Shown here piece by piece: positions 38,265 through 46,639 of a stretch of DNA of 64,000 bases; position 1 is the stretch's first letter, and each line of letters starts with the position of its first letter. The notes under the pieces are model-generated. The model had not been told where the DNA came from, ran no database searches, and saw only the letters and a list, made by a program, of their open reading frames with translations. The stretch lies in assembly GCA_016936395.1 (NCBI GenBank), contig JAFGXY010000004.1, forward strand, positions 1-64,000. The letters run 5' to 3'. The translations under genes and the position numbers were made by a program. The stretch is from Paracoccaceae bacterium (lineage in GTDB: Bacteria > Pseudomonadota > Alphaproteobacteria > Rhodobacterales > Rhodobacteraceae).

Positions 38265-38332
38265 CGGGATATTTGGGGAAAGAGAAAGCCGCAAAGACCT
38301 TTCTCTTTCTGCAAATATCCCCGCCGGAGGCA
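38265..38332. repeat. Dispersed repeat copy forming a long stem-loop
   Basis: GGATATTT and AAAGAGAAAG on the left pair with CTTTCTCTTT and AAATATCC on the right. This gives a stem across 38267-38320 interrupted by a small loop. The right arm is a copy of the dispersed element (38300-38332, ending CCGCCGGAGGCA). This shows the full palindromic form of the element, whose other copies in the window look like one arm only. Confidence 0.75.
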
Positions 38333-38399
38333 TCCGACCTTGGCCCAGAGCGCGGCGTCCGGGGTTGAAGCGCCCGGCCGCTTGGTGCAGACCGTGGCC

Positions 38400-40148
38400 A
38401 TGACCGTGCGCGCTTTTCTGAATGTCGAAGCCTCGGTGACAGGCCGCCGCTGGGTGGGCCCGTCGGTCGAGGAGGAGCGTCTGGCCGAGGCCATGGCACA
38501 ATACAGCCATTTGCCGATGGCGTTGTGCCACATTCTGGTCCGTCGGGGGGTGGCCCCGGCCGATGCGGCAAGCTTTCTGTCGCCCGCCCTGCGCGACCTG
38601 TTGCCCGATCCGCTGCGCCTGCGCGACATGGGGCTGGCCGCCGGGCGGTTTGTGAGAGCGGTCACCGCGCAGGAGCGGATCGCCGTCCTTGCCGATTATG
38701 ACGTTGATGGCGGGGCGTCTGCGGCGCTTCTGATAGACTGGCTGCGCGCCATGGGTCGGACAGCCACGCTGTATATCCCGGACCGGATCGACGAAGGCTA
38801 TGGCCCCAATGTTCCTGCCATGGCCGCTTTGGGGGCTTCGCATGATCTGATCATCTGCGTGGATTGCGGCACCCTTTCGCATGATCCGATCGCGGCGGCG
38901 GGGTGTGACGTGGTGGTGCTGGATCACCACCTTGGGGCCGAGACATTGCCGCCCGCCGTGGCCGTGGTGAACCCCAACCGGCAGGACGAATCGGGCGATC
39001 TGGCGCATCTTTGCGCGGCCTCGGTCGTGTTCCTGATGCTGGTCGAGGCGAACCGGCGGTTGCGCGCCGAGGGCGTGGTCGGCCCCGACCTGATGGCGAT
39101 GCTTGATCTGGTGGCCCTTGCCACCGTGGCCGATGTGGCCCCCCTGATCGGCGTCAACCGCGCGTTGGTGCGGCAGGGGCTGAAGGTCATGGCCCGGCGC
39201 GAGCGGGTGGGTTTGGTGGCGCTGGCCGATGTGGCGCGGATGGAACAGGCCCCCACGCCCTATGCGCTTGGCTTTGTGCTGGGGCCGCGGGTCAACGCCG
39301 GCGGGAGGATCGGTCAGGCCGACCTTGGCGCGCGTCTGTTGGCCAGCGACAATGCCCGCGAGGCCGCTGCCATGGCGGCGCGGCTGGATCAGTTGAACAC
39401 CGAACGGCGCGTTCTGACCGAGGCTGTGCGCGACGAGGCGATGGCGCAGGCCGAAGCGCGTGGTCTTGATGCGCCGCTGGTCTGGGCGGCGGGCGAGGGT
39501 TGGCATCCCGGTGTGGTCGGGATTGTGGCGGCGCGGCTGAAGGAGGCCTTCAACCGCCCCGCCATCGTCATCGGGCTGGAGGGAGGCGAGGGCAAAGGCT
39601 CGGGCCGGTCGGTCTCCGGTGTTGACCTTGGAGCCGCGGTGCAGCGTCTGGCGGCCGAGGGGTTGCTGATCAAGGGCGGCGGGCATCGGATGGCCGCAGG
39701 GTTGACGGTGGCGCGCGATCAACTGGACGCGGCGATGGCCCGGCTGTCGGACCTTCTTGGCCGACAAGGCGCGGGCAGCGAAGGCCCGCGCGAGATGCGG
39801 ATCGACAGCCTGCTGATGCCATTTGCCGCCACACCTGGCTTTGTTGAACAGATCGACGCCGCGGGGCCGTTTGGCCAAGGGGCCCCGGCACCACGCTTTG
39901 CCTTTGCCGATGTGGCGATCGCCCCGCGCCGGATTGGTGAAAAGCACCTGAAACTTGCCATCTCGGACGGCACGGGCGCACCGATCGAGGCGATGGCATT
40001 CGGGGCCTTTGACGGGGCCCTTGGCCCCGCGCTGATCTCTGCGGGTCACCGCCGTTTTCACCTGTGCGGGCGGTTGGAGGTCAATCACTGGGGCGGGCGC
40101 AGCAAGGTGCAGCTGCGCCTCGAAGACGCCGCGTTTTCCGCGCCGTAA
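38400..40148 (+). CDS. recJ: Single-stranded-DNA-specific exonuclease RecJ
   Basis: RecJ degrades single-stranded DNA 5' to 3' in recombination and mismatch repair. The 582-residue reading carries DHH-family motifs: LADYDVDGGASAALLIDWL, CVDCGTLSH, VVLDHHLGAETLPP, and in the DHHA1 domain GEGWHPGVVGIVAARL and IKGGGHRMAAGLTV. The ATG at 38400 (MTVRAFLNVEASVTGRRW) is chosen because relatives start just before that region. A TTG at 38340 would sit in the repeat. The gene ends 62 bp before tRNA-Glu. Confidence 0.93.
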   Translation: MTVRAFLNVEASVTGRRWVGPSVEEERLAEAMAQYSHLPMALCHILVRRGVAPADAASFLSPALRDLLPDPLRLRDMGLAAGRFVRAVTAQERIAVLADYDVDGGASAALLIDWLRAMGRTATLYIPDRIDEGYGPNVPAMAALGASHDLIICVDCGTLSHDPIAAAGCDVVVLDHHLGAETLPPAVAVVNPNRQDESGDLAHLCAASVVFLMLVEANRRLRAEGVVGPDLMAMLDLVALATVADVAPLIGVNRALVRQGLKVMARRERVGLVALADVARMEQAPTPYALGFVLGPRVNAGGRIGQADLGARLLASDNAREAAAMAARLDQLNTERRVLTEAVRDEAMAQAEARGLDAPLVWAAGEGWHPGVVGIVAARLKEAFNRPAIVIGLEGGEGKGSGRSVSGVDLGAAVQRLAAEGLLIKGGGHRMAAGLTVARDQLDAAMARLSDLLGRQGAGSEGPREMRIDSLLMPFAATPGFVEQIDAAGPFGQGAPAPRFAFADVAIAPRRIGEKHLKLAISDGTGAPIEAMAFGAFDGALGPALISAGHRRFHLCGRLEVNHWGGRSKVQLRLEDAAFSAP

Positions 40149-40210
40149 AGATGCGTTTTTCCTCTTGCGAGTCAGTGGGAAGGCAACTAAACACCGCCCA
40201 CCGACAGTGT

Positions 40211-40285
40211 GGCCCGTTCGTCTATCGGTTAGGACACCAGGTTTTCAACCTGGGAAGAGGGGTTCGACTCCCCTACGGGCTGCCA
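40211..40285 (+). tRNA. tRNA-Glu (anticodon TTC)
   Basis: The 75-nt sequence starts GGCCCGT and ends ACGGGCTGCCA with CCA encoded. The anticodon stem CCAGG/CCTGG flanks loop TTTTCAA, giving anticodon TTC. The T arm reads GAGGGGTTCGACTCCCC. The acceptor stem pairs fully with one G-U. The last 15 bases are the attachment core used by the elements to the right, so the gene stays intact after integration. Confidence 0.97.
40271..40285. other. Attachment site core, left (within tRNA-Glu 3' end)
   Basis: CCCTACGGGCTGCCA occurs here, again at 51092-51106, and with one change (T to C) at 61164-61178. The left copy is the tRNA 3' end, a classic target of tyrosine integrases. It marks the left boundary of element 1. 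Confidence 0.9.
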
Positions 40286-40810
40286 CAAATCCCCTCAAAA
40301 AGCGTTTAGATTCAACGCACTAGGTGAGGGGTGGCAAACCTGTCCCACCACATATGCCACCACGCGGAACAGGTCAGAATCCACCACCTGACACCACTGC
40401 CTCAATCGGTGCAGCGCACCCCGGCAGATACCGCCACAACGCAACACCCCCTAAAAACGGCCCTACAGCGCCCTTGCGGGGGCGGGGGTAGGCACCCATA
40501 CCCGGCGGGGGCGGAAGGCCCCTGTGCGGCCCGCCTATGCTGCCGCAGGCATATGGAGTCCCCGCGCGTGGCAAGGTCCGCAGGGCGGGTGCGCTTCGCG
40601 CTTGCGGCGCGGCTACGCCGATGCAGCGCCAGCCCGCTACGCGGCTGGCAGGCAGATAGCAGCAAGAACACTTCCCCCGCTGCATGGTCTGTATCTGGAA
40701 GCGATGCCACACGGCGCGCAGCGCCGGGGGGCGTTCTTGTTCCTTCCATGCGGAATCTTCCTTGCTCAGGTAATGGAAGGAACAAGAACAGTGTTACTAC
40801 CATTCTATCC
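40286..40810. other. Left end of element 1: no gene, repeats and inverted repeats
   Basis: This 525-bp stretch carries an arm-type repeat (40339-40370) and nested inverted repeats (40733-40832). Between them is very GC-rich sequence with short G and C runs. The open frames here (for example minus 40402-41031) are high-GC shadows with no domain. It is probably the noncoding attachment and replication end of the element. Confidence 0.55.
40339..40370. repeat. Direct repeat, left copy (possible integrase arm site)
   Basis: This 32-bp repeat matches 50948-50979 at 28 of 32 positions. It begins CCTGTCCCACCA and ends in ACCACGCGG followed by three bases. It lies 54 bp inside the left att core, while the other copy lies 113 bp inside the right core. 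The symmetric placement is that of arm-type binding sites of a tyrosine integrase or excisionase. Confidence 0.7.
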
Positions 40811-40832
40811 TCAGGAAGAAGATTCCGCATGG
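40733..40832. repeat. Nested, mutually exclusive inverted repeats
   Basis: Pair 1 has 17-bp perfect arms at 40733-40749 and 40773-40789 (GTTCTTGTTCCTTCCAT). Pair 2 has 15-bp perfect arms at 40746-40760 and 40818-40832 (CCATGCGGAATCTTC). The left arms overlap at 40746-40749, so both cannot form at the same time. The right arm of pair 2 overlaps the last codons of the gene at 40811. Confidence 0.75.
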
Positions 40833-41593
40833 CGCACCCCGGTGCGCTGCCGGGGCACGCTCCACCGCTGCCAGACACGTTCCGGGTGCACGCGCCGGTG
40901 ACGCTGCCGATGGTCGATGAACAGTTCCACCGCCACCGGCCAGAAGCGCCGCAACAGGGGGATGAACGGGCGTCGATAGACCCGAAGGGACAGCTTGTCC
41001 CGCTCCGGCCACATACGCCGCGCCGTCGCATACAGCGGGTCGGCCAGAAGTTCCCGGTGGAAAGGGCTTTGCCGCGTGTCCCGCAGGTCTATGGCCAACT
41101 CCACCTCTAGCTTCACATCGTCCATGAAGTCAGGCCAGTGAATCAGCGTGTGCCGGAAAATCTCCACCTGCCAGCCATCTGGCCAGTCACGGGCCAGCCC
41201 GCACAACATGCCGAACTCGCCACCGCTCACCTTTGCTTCCTTGGTCGCGCCGCACCAGTAGGCTTGCATCCCTTTGGCAATGGCCTTGGCCTGTTCCGCA
41301 CCCGGTTCGCCTACCCGCACAAGCGTCGTGATCCTGCCATTGATCGTGCAACGCAGCCGCACGATAGGCGGAACCTTGATCAACTCTTGGAACGTCCGAA
41401 GGCGAAAGTCGCCCGCCCTGCACCACGCCTCTTGCGAAAGCGGCTTTGCCCATATTTCCCCTTGGTGCTCAAATGGCGATGCTTCCTGCGCGCCCCGGAT
41501 CAACTCCACAAGCTGCGCGTGAATTAACTGCATCGCCGCCGATAAACCGACAGCCGAATTGCAATCTGACACGGGTTTTGATATATGGGGCAT
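40811..41593 (-). CDS. Element 1 conserved-looking protein, possible replication or regulatory role
   Basis: The 260-residue protein begins MPHISKPVSDCNSAVGLSAAMQLIHAQLV. It has a helical N-terminus with AKPLSQEAWCRAGDFRLRTFQELI, which resembles a winged-helix recognition segment. A basic middle and a Trp/Arg-rich C-terminus (LRRFWPVAVELFIDHRQRHRRV) follow. AGGACAAC is well placed before the ATG at 41593. I do not recognise a family. As the last gene of the element, next to att, with inverted repeats at its end, a replication role is possible but unproven. Confidence 0.6.
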   Translation of the reverse strand: MPHISKPVSDCNSAVGLSAAMQLIHAQLVELIRGAQEASPFEHQGEIWAKPLSQEAWCRAGDFRLRTFQELIKVPPIVRLRCTINGRITTLVRVGEPGAEQAKAIAKGMQAYWCGATKEAKVSGGEFGMLCGLARDWPDGWQVEIFRHTLIHWPDFMDDVKLEVELAIDLRDTRQSPFHRELLADPLYATARRMWPERDKLSLRVYRRPFIPLLRRFWPVAVELFIDHRQRHRRVHPERVWQRWSVPRQRTGVRHAESSS

Positions 41594-41652
41594 TGCGTTA
41601 GTTGTCCTACCTGCCCCGTCCGCGATTGGTCCTCGCGGGCGGGGTTTCCATT

Positions 41653-41997
41653 TCAGTGAATCGTTTCCGCATACATGGCGACAATATCGTGATCCACCGT
41701 GTAGGTCCGGGCGGTGCGGTTTGAATGAGGCGTGTAGCGGATCATGCCCCGACACTCCAAAGCGTGCAGCGCGCGGCGCACGGCCCCTTCGGACAGGTCC
41801 GTGAGTGCCTCAAGGTCATGTAAAGAAAGGGTAACGCACTCAGGCTTGCGCCCCGCGCTCAAGGCCATGATGTTCAACAGCACCTTGGTTTCGCTGCCGT
41901 TCAAGATGCGTGTTGCCTCCACCAGATTTGTCACCCGGTTGGCAAAAGTGACCAATTCGGCATCGTCCATTTCAATCGGGTTTTGCAGTGCGTTCAT
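41653..41997 (-). CDS. Winged-helix DNA-binding protein
   Basis: The 114-residue protein has a helix-turn-helix core: LNGSETKVLLNIMALSAGRKPECVTLSLHDLEALTDLSEGAVRRALHALECRGMIRYTPH. This is a winged-helix arrangement with wing residues RYTPHSNRTARTY. Such proteins often control phage or satellite genes. The ATG at 41997 is preferred because GGAGG lies 7 nt before it; the ATG at 42009 overlaps that site. It is upstream of the 40811 gene, so the two may be cotranscribed. Confidence 0.72.
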   Translation of the reverse strand: MNALQNPIEMDDAELVTFANRVTNLVEATRILNGSETKVLLNIMALSAGRKPECVTLSLHDLEALTDLSEGAVRRALHALECRGMIRYTPHSNRTARTYTVDHDIVAMYAETIH

Positions 41998-42068
41998 TTT
42001 AACCTCCATTGTGAGGCTTCAAATTAGCAAGAAAGCGATTCCAATAATAGGGGGTGCCGGATTAGTGG

Positions 42069-42494
42069 TCAGCCCGACTTTCGCACGCGGGTGCGATTGC
42101 GCGGGGTCGGTTTCGCACCGGGTGCGGGCAAGAATCCATATTGCCGCATTGCCGCACAGATCAGCAGAATGAACGGCACTCGATAGCCCCGCGACATTTT
42201 AAGCGCAGTGTCCATACGCAGATTTTTTGAATCGCCGCGCTCCTGCGCACTGATGATGGACGGTGCAAGGGTGCAGGCATCGGACACCTGTTTGCGGCCC
42301 CGCCCCGCCCGCGCTATGCGCAGCACCCGCGCAAGGGTCATGGTGCGCAGCCCATACCCGCCCGCCGCTTCCTTGGCCTTAAGCACCGCCGCTACATCGT
42401 CGCGGATGCCGAACTCTGCCGCCAGTTCCAAGAGCATGGCGCGGGGAATGTCGGCTTCGGGAATCTGGTCAAAGTCGGGCGTCGGGGACGGCAC
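42069..42494 (-). CDS. Helix-turn-helix protein (XRE-like)
   Basis: The 141-residue protein begins PSPTPDFDQIPEADIPRAMLLELAAEFGIRDDVA and carries TLARVLRIARAGRGRKQVSDACTLAPSIISAQERGDSKNLRMDTALKMSRGYRVPF. The latter fits an XRE-type helix-turn-helix. The C-terminus is basic (PTPRNRTRVRKSG). The GTG start at 42494 lies 1 bp after the stop of the 42496 gene. It may regulate the element, but the target is unknown. Confidence 0.68.
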   Translation of the reverse strand: MPSPTPDFDQIPEADIPRAMLLELAAEFGIRDDVAAVLKAKEAAGGYGLRTMTLARVLRIARAGRGRKQVSDACTLAPSIISAQERGDSKNLRMDTALKMSRGYRVPFILLICAAMRQYGFLPAPGAKPTPRNRTRVRKSG

Positions 42495-42495
42495 A

Positions 42496-42873
42496 TCACG
42501 GCCCGCCTTGCACCGTGGGCGGGGTGCCTGTCCAGCGCATCACCGCCACCTTCACCGCCATGCCCATGGCATCGCGGCCCGCTACGCCCTTCACCAAGAG
42601 GAACGCACCGTCCGCCATCTGGATCAGGTCAGGCAAAGCGCCGACAGGTGCCACCAGCACCGCCACGCCGTCCCCCACATCACCCCCGCCAAGGTTGGAC
42701 ACTTCGTCCAGATCGCGCCACCGCACGCTTCCCCTGACTGTCTCGGCATAGTCGAACAGGTTTGGCGTCGGGCGGTTGTGCACCGGGTCAGCGGCGCGGG
42801 TGTAGAGGTGCATCACCCCCATGCCGGGGATGAACCGCGCAGCGCGGCGCATGGCATCGGCGGGGGAAGTCAT
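42496..42873 (-). CDS. Small phage-type structural protein, possibly head-tail joining
   Basis: The 125-residue protein begins MTSPADAMRRAARFIPGMGVMHLYTRAADP and has a beta-rich middle (VAVLVAPVGALPDLIQMADGAFLLVKGVAG). The position directly after the portal, sharing TGA/ATG, suggests a head-tail stopper or joining protein. No residue-level match to a named family is seen. The ATG at 42873 overlaps the portal stop; the GTG at 42882 is an alternative. Confidence 0.62.
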   Translation of the reverse strand: MTSPADAMRRAARFIPGMGVMHLYTRAADPVHNRPTPNLFDYAETVRGSVRWRDLDEVSNLGGGDVGDGVAVLVAPVGALPDLIQMADGAFLLVKGVAGRDAMGMAVKVAVMRWTGTPPTVQGGP

Positions 42874-43895
42874 TCGTTCCACCCCACCAGCGCCAAGGCT
42901 TTCTCAAGGGACATGCCCGCCCCCACCAGCGTGCCAACGGCCCGCGCCCGGCCCGCCACATCCGCAGACATCATGCTACCCGTGGACAGGGATGTGACAC
43001 CGATCTTTGCCAGTTCCGGCAACAGCGTCCGGGCCAAAGGTTCCACCGTTTGCAGGCAGAACAGGCGATAGGCTTCCCGCATGGCCCCAGCGTTCCCGCT
43101 GGGGGTCAGCAGCGCGGGCGGGATGCCCGCCGCCGCCAAGAGCCGCACATGCAGGGCTTCCACCGTGGCAGGCAGTTCGGCTTGCTCAAGGTCAGGGGTC
43201 AGTTCCACCCGCCGGAACTCGTTCGCCCGGTTGTTCCCGGTGGACGTGGCGAAGTCGGCTTTACTGCGAATCGCGGCCAGCATCCCGCCGCCTTTCAGAC
43301 CACGGATTGCGGCGGTTTGCTGTTCCTCTGGCACCGTGTCCGGGAAAGGCAGGACACCCCGCCCCACCCAATCCATTGCGCCCGACACCGCGCTTTCCAC
43401 TTCTGCCATGAGCCGGGGCGATGCCCCCATGAGCCGGAAAGGGCTGCGCCCGCGCCATGGCTGTTCCGCCGGGGCGTTGATCACCAGCCGCAGCACTTCG
43501 CCTTCAAGCGCCCGCACCGTCTCTGTAGAGGCAGGGTGCGCGATGTGCAGGTGATACCGCCCGCCGCCAAGTTCATCCCAATACGCGGCCCGGACAAGCC
43601 GCAGGCTGTTGCCCTGCACGCGGATGTGGAAGCAGGCTTCGCCGCGCAAGCACAGGTCCAGCCCGATTGCCGCAAGGTCCGCAGCCGTCAGCGGGTTGGG
43701 GTCCGGGTTGGCGTCCAGCATGGCGAAGGCCCGCGACCACGTTTGCGCGATTGCCGCGATGGTCGCAGACAAGGGCACCGCGCCATCGGACAAGACACCA
43801 GCCCGCCGCCCGGCAAGGTGTTCTGCCGTTACGCTGGGGAAGGCTGCGCGGGTTTCCAGCGGTTCCCGCCGCTTGAAGGGCCAAAGGTTCACCAT
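42870..43895 (-). CDS. Phage portal protein (HK97 family), element 1
   Basis: The portal forms the dodecameric DNA entry ring of the capsid. The 341-residue protein begins MVNLWPFKRREPLETRAAFPSV, the short basic start typical of HK97-type portals. LCLRGEACFHIRVQGN near residue 80 is another recognisable block. EFRRVELTPDLEQAELPATVEALHVRLLAAAGIPPALLTPSGNAGAMREAYRLF is the strongest part: the clip-and-stem region with an Ile-Pro-Pro turn. It is shorter than classic HK97 portals (about 400), mainly in the N-terminal wing. It overlaps the connector stop (43889). Confidence 0.85.
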   Translation of the reverse strand: MVNLWPFKRREPLETRAAFPSVTAEHLAGRRAGVLSDGAVPLSATIAAIAQTWSRAFAMLDANPDPNPLTAADLAAIGLDLCLRGEACFHIRVQGNSLRLVRAAYWDELGGGRYHLHIAHPASTETVRALEGEVLRLVINAPAEQPWRGRSPFRLMGASPRLMAEVESAVSGAMDWVGRGVLPFPDTVPEEQQTAAIRGLKGGGMLAAIRSKADFATSTGNNRANEFRRVELTPDLEQAELPATVEALHVRLLAAAGIPPALLTPSGNAGAMREAYRLFCLQTVEPLARTLLPELAKIGVTSLSTGSMMSADVAGRARAVGTLVGAGMSLEKALALVGWNE

Positions 43896-44440
43896 CTGAC
43901 TTCCCCCGCCAAGACAATCCCCGCGCCAGAGGCTTGGAACAGCCCACCCATGGCTTCGCGGGTCAAGGTGGAGTCACCCGCCTGCACTTGTCTGAACTCC
44001 CTCCGGGCGGCGCTGTTTATGGCCTGATAAAGGGCCAAGGCCCGGACAGCTTCCACCACATGCGCACCGGGTGCGGGCGTGACAGTGCCCACCTGTGTGA
44101 CGCGGTAGCGCGCGCCCGGTGCACAGAACGCAAGATGCCCGGAAGGCGCGTCATACATCGGGCCATCATCGGGCACCCATTGCCGCCCGGACAGCCGTTC
44201 CACCATCACCGAAACAGGCGCGGGCGAACGTGGCCACCACAGTTCGCAGGCTTCGCCCGCTTCCGCCGTGAACTGTGCCGCCGTGACGGGCCAATAGTTC
44301 CGGCCCGTGAAGGTTTCGGCCATCGCCCAGCTTGTCGCAATCAGCGCCGCTGCCCGGTCTTGGGTCACTGCCGCTTCAAGGGCCACTTCGCCGGGCGCGG
44401 GATAAGCGGGGGTGGCCCCGCGTGTCTGTGTGAAGTTCAT
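43889..44440 (-). CDS. Head-tail connector (gp6-like), element 1
   Basis: This 183-residue protein starts MNFTQTRGATPAYP. It shows the connector pattern: ALEAAVTQDRAAALIATSWAMAETFTGRNYWPVTAAQ, then a beta region. A helical C-terminus follows (VVEAVRALALYQAINSAARREFRQVQAGDSTLTREAMG). Family members sit under the portal and form the first neck ring. The ATG at 44440 overlaps the protease stop at 44437 as ATGA. Confidence 0.75.
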   Translation of the reverse strand: MNFTQTRGATPAYPAPGEVALEAAVTQDRAAALIATSWAMAETFTGRNYWPVTAAQFTAEAGEACELWWPRSPAPVSVMVERLSGRQWVPDDGPMYDAPSGHLAFCAPGARYRVTQVGTVTPAPGAHVVEAVRALALYQAINSAARREFRQVQAGDSTLTREAMGGLFQASGAGIVLAGEVRW

Positions 44441-45024
44441 GGAAGCCAAATCCTTTCCGGCTGCACCGGGTGCAGCGTTTGCATGGCGCGAAGTTCGGCT
44501 TGGCTGGCCTCATAGGCCGGGCGGGTGACAAGCGACAACTCCACCAGCAAGAGGTGAAGCAAGGTGCGGATGAACACGCCGGGGTTGCCCGGTTCCGGGT
44601 CCAGCCGTTCCGCGTTCGGCACCACGTCCTTCGGGGGGACGCGAAAGCCGGGACTGATACCCGTCACCAGCCCCGCCGCGACCATGGCCAGCGCGTCCCG
44701 AATGTGGGTCACGTCTTGCAGTTCTTCGGCAATCGCCGCCGTGAAGGTCAGGGCTTCGTCACTGTCCGACAGCACAAGCGAACCGTTGCGCCGGGACGCA
44801 AGGGGCGTGTCAAAGCTGTGCCCATAGAGCAAGTGAATGTCGCGTTCTTCATCTGCCAGGGCGAACTTAAAGGCCCCCGGCATGATGCGCTCTTTCCTCA
44901 CCTGCCCACGGTCAGCCATCACGGCAAGCGCGCCATAGGGGAACCGCCCGGCAATTACCGGGCGGCGTCCTTCGCGCCGCAGTTCAAGGCCCGCGCCGGG
45001 CCATGTCGCGCGCGTTTCCATCAT
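44437..45024 (-). CDS. HK97-family prohead protease, element 1
   Basis: The protease cleaves the capsid N-terminal delta domain during assembly. The 195-residue protein has YGHSFDTPLASR, containing the catalytic His near residue 68. AAGLVTGISPGFRV follows. The catalytic Ser lies in VELSLVTRPAY. The ATG at 45024 overlaps the capsid stop as TGATG. The same arrangement occurs in element 2. Confidence 0.88.
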   Translation of the reverse strand: MMETRATWPGAGLELRREGRRPVIAGRFPYGALAVMADRGQVRKERIMPGAFKFALADEERDIHLLYGHSFDTPLASRRNGSLVLSDSDEALTFTAAIAEELQDVTHIRDALAMVAAGLVTGISPGFRVPPKDVVPNAERLDPEPGNPGVFIRTLLHLLLVELSLVTRPAYEASQAELRAMQTLHPVQPERIWLP

Positions 45025-46292
45025 CAGGCCCGATCTTGAACAGCGGTCAGCTTGAAGAAGTGCGTGGCGGTGCGCTGGAACAGCAGATCAAGGAAGGCAA
45101 AGGTCGTGATCGCCACCTTGCCCGACTTGCTTTCCGAATAGGGGTCAATGATCACTTCCACCCCGCCCCACGTCGGCATCAGGGCGTGCCCGTCACCCGC
45201 CGCGAAGAACACCGTGGACGCGCCTTTGCCCGTGCCATCCCGCGCGCCCCGCGCCGATACCTGCGAACTCCACAGGGGGGCGAAGCCAAAGGCTTTCAGG
45301 CGGTCCAGTTCCGACACCGCAGTGCCTGCAATCAGGCTATCGGCAAGGGTCTGTGCCACAATGGGCGCACCCGCAATGCGGATGCCCGATGCGTCCGACA
45401 GCTTGGCGGTTTCTTGCAGTTCCACCGCCCGTTGCAGGAAGGCAGAGAACGAAGCCTTGCCCGTCAGTGCAGCCGTGCGCGCACCCGTCAGCATCGCACC
45501 AAGGCCCGCAGGTTCTTCACCCACGCCCGTGCCCCGGAACACGGCAAGGTCGATGCCCTGCCGCATGATTTCCGACAGGTCACGCCGCAGGATGGATTCC
45601 AGCGCCGGATTCTGCCGGGTCGCCTGCCGGGTCATGACGTAGCGGGCGGTCGCGGTGTGGATTGCGGGCGAAGTCGCCGTGGTCGTGATCGCGGCGCTAT
45701 CGGCACCGTCACCTTCCGCCACCCACGAAAGGCCACCGCCCCCGGTGATTTCGGGGAAGGACGGGGTGCCGGTGACTTGCAGCGCCCGGACGCCGAACCG
45801 CTGCGCGGCGCTGTTCTCAAAGAACCGCTCAAGGGCGTTCATCACCGGGCGCGCTTGCAACTCGCCCGTGGTGCCGGGCGCGGTATCGGTGACAGCATCG
45901 GCCCGCGTCTCAAGGGCGAAGGCTTCCCACGGGATCACCACGCCGCCCCGCTGGGGCGTCATGCCGCGCGTTTCCAGTTCGGCCACCACTTCCGCTTCGC
46001 GCCCGGACAGCGCCTTGCCTTCGGTGATCGCACCCACCAGCCCGGACAGGCTGAACGAACGGCACTCAAGGGCGAAGTCGGATTGCGCCTTGTCGGTGCC
46101 CTTGATGGTGGCGCGTTCCGCCCCTTCCACCAGCAGCGCGGCGCGAAGTTCCACCTCTGCCCCTTCGTATGCGTCCGCAAGCGAACGCAGTTCGGTGCGG
46201 CCTTCATCGCTCAGGGTTTCGGTTTTCTGGATTGCGGCCATACGTTCGCGGCGGCGCGATTGCGCAAGGGTGATTTCTTGGCTCTTGAGCAT
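45024..46292 (-). CDS. Phage major capsid protein (HK97 fold), element 1
   Basis: The 422-residue protein begins MLKSQEITLAQSRRRERMAAIQKTE, a helical delta domain up to about residue 110. The main HK97 domain follows, with ELETRGMTPQRGGVVIPWEAF, SFPEITGGGGLSWVAEGDGAD, LESILRRDLSEIMRQGIDLAVFRGTG and the P-domain. The C-terminus ends with FFAAGDGHALMPTWGGVEVIIDPYS. ATG at 46292 is preferred because it opens the helical domain; the longer reading overlaps HNH. HK97 capsids assemble with portal and protease, both adjacent. Confidence 0.88.
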   Translation of the reverse strand: MLKSQEITLAQSRRRERMAAIQKTETLSDEGRTELRSLADAYEGAEVELRAALLVEGAERATIKGTDKAQSDFALECRSFSLSGLVGAITEGKALSGREAEVVAELETRGMTPQRGGVVIPWEAFALETRADAVTDTAPGTTGELQARPVMNALERFFENSAAQRFGVRALQVTGTPSFPEITGGGGLSWVAEGDGADSAAITTTATSPAIHTATARYVMTRQATRQNPALESILRRDLSEIMRQGIDLAVFRGTGVGEEPAGLGAMLTGARTAALTGKASFSAFLQRAVELQETAKLSDASGIRIAGAPIVAQTLADSLIAGTAVSELDRLKAFGFAPLWSSQVSARGARDGTGKGASTVFFAAGDGHALMPTWGGVEVIIDPYSESKSGKVAITTFAFLDLLFQRTATHFFKLTAVQDRA

Positions 46293-46303
46293 TTCAGTTC
46301 CTT

Positions 46304-46639
46304 TCAGGTTGCAGGGATGCCAGTCGCGGCCAAGAAGGCATCGCGTCCGGGGACGTTGCTTCGGTTGTGGGGTTTCGGGGGTTTCTTCTCGTGCCCGTGC
46401 CACCGCTCGCGGTTGGACTTTTCCGAATGGCATGACGTGCACAGGTATTGCAGGTTGGACGGGTCAAACACGCCGATGCCCAGCAAGCCAATGTCGCGGC
46501 GCGGGATCACATGATCCGCTTGCCCCGTCATGCCCAAGAACACGTTGCAGCACTCGCACCGGAAGGAAGCGCGATGCGCCACCATGGCCCGGACTTCGGC
46601 CCAGCGGGCGGTTTTCAGGGGGGCGGTGTTCGTCCTCAT
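46304..46639 (-). CDS. HNH endonuclease, element 1
   Basis: The 111-residue protein has the HNH zinc-finger motif: RCECCNVFLGMTGQADHVIPRRDIG, then FDPSNLQYLCTSCHSEKSN. The CxCC, DH, N and CxxCH positions fit a structural zinc with the catalytic His. Phage HNH proteins next to the large terminase assist cos-site cleavage in HK97-like packaging. It overlaps the terminase stop by 4 bp. Confidence 0.87.
   Translation of the reverse strand: MRTNTAPLKTARWAEVRAMVAHRASFRCECCNVFLGMTGQADHVIPRRDIGLLGIGVFDPSNLQYLCTSCHSEKSNRERWHGHEKKPPKPHNRSNVPGRDAFLAATGIPAT

Noticed and set aside
40402-41031. Minus-strand open frame of 209 codons at the left end of element 1
   Set aside because: It overlaps the better supported gene at 40811-41593 in another frame, is Cys/Arg/Pro rich, and has no ribosome-binding site or recognisable domain.
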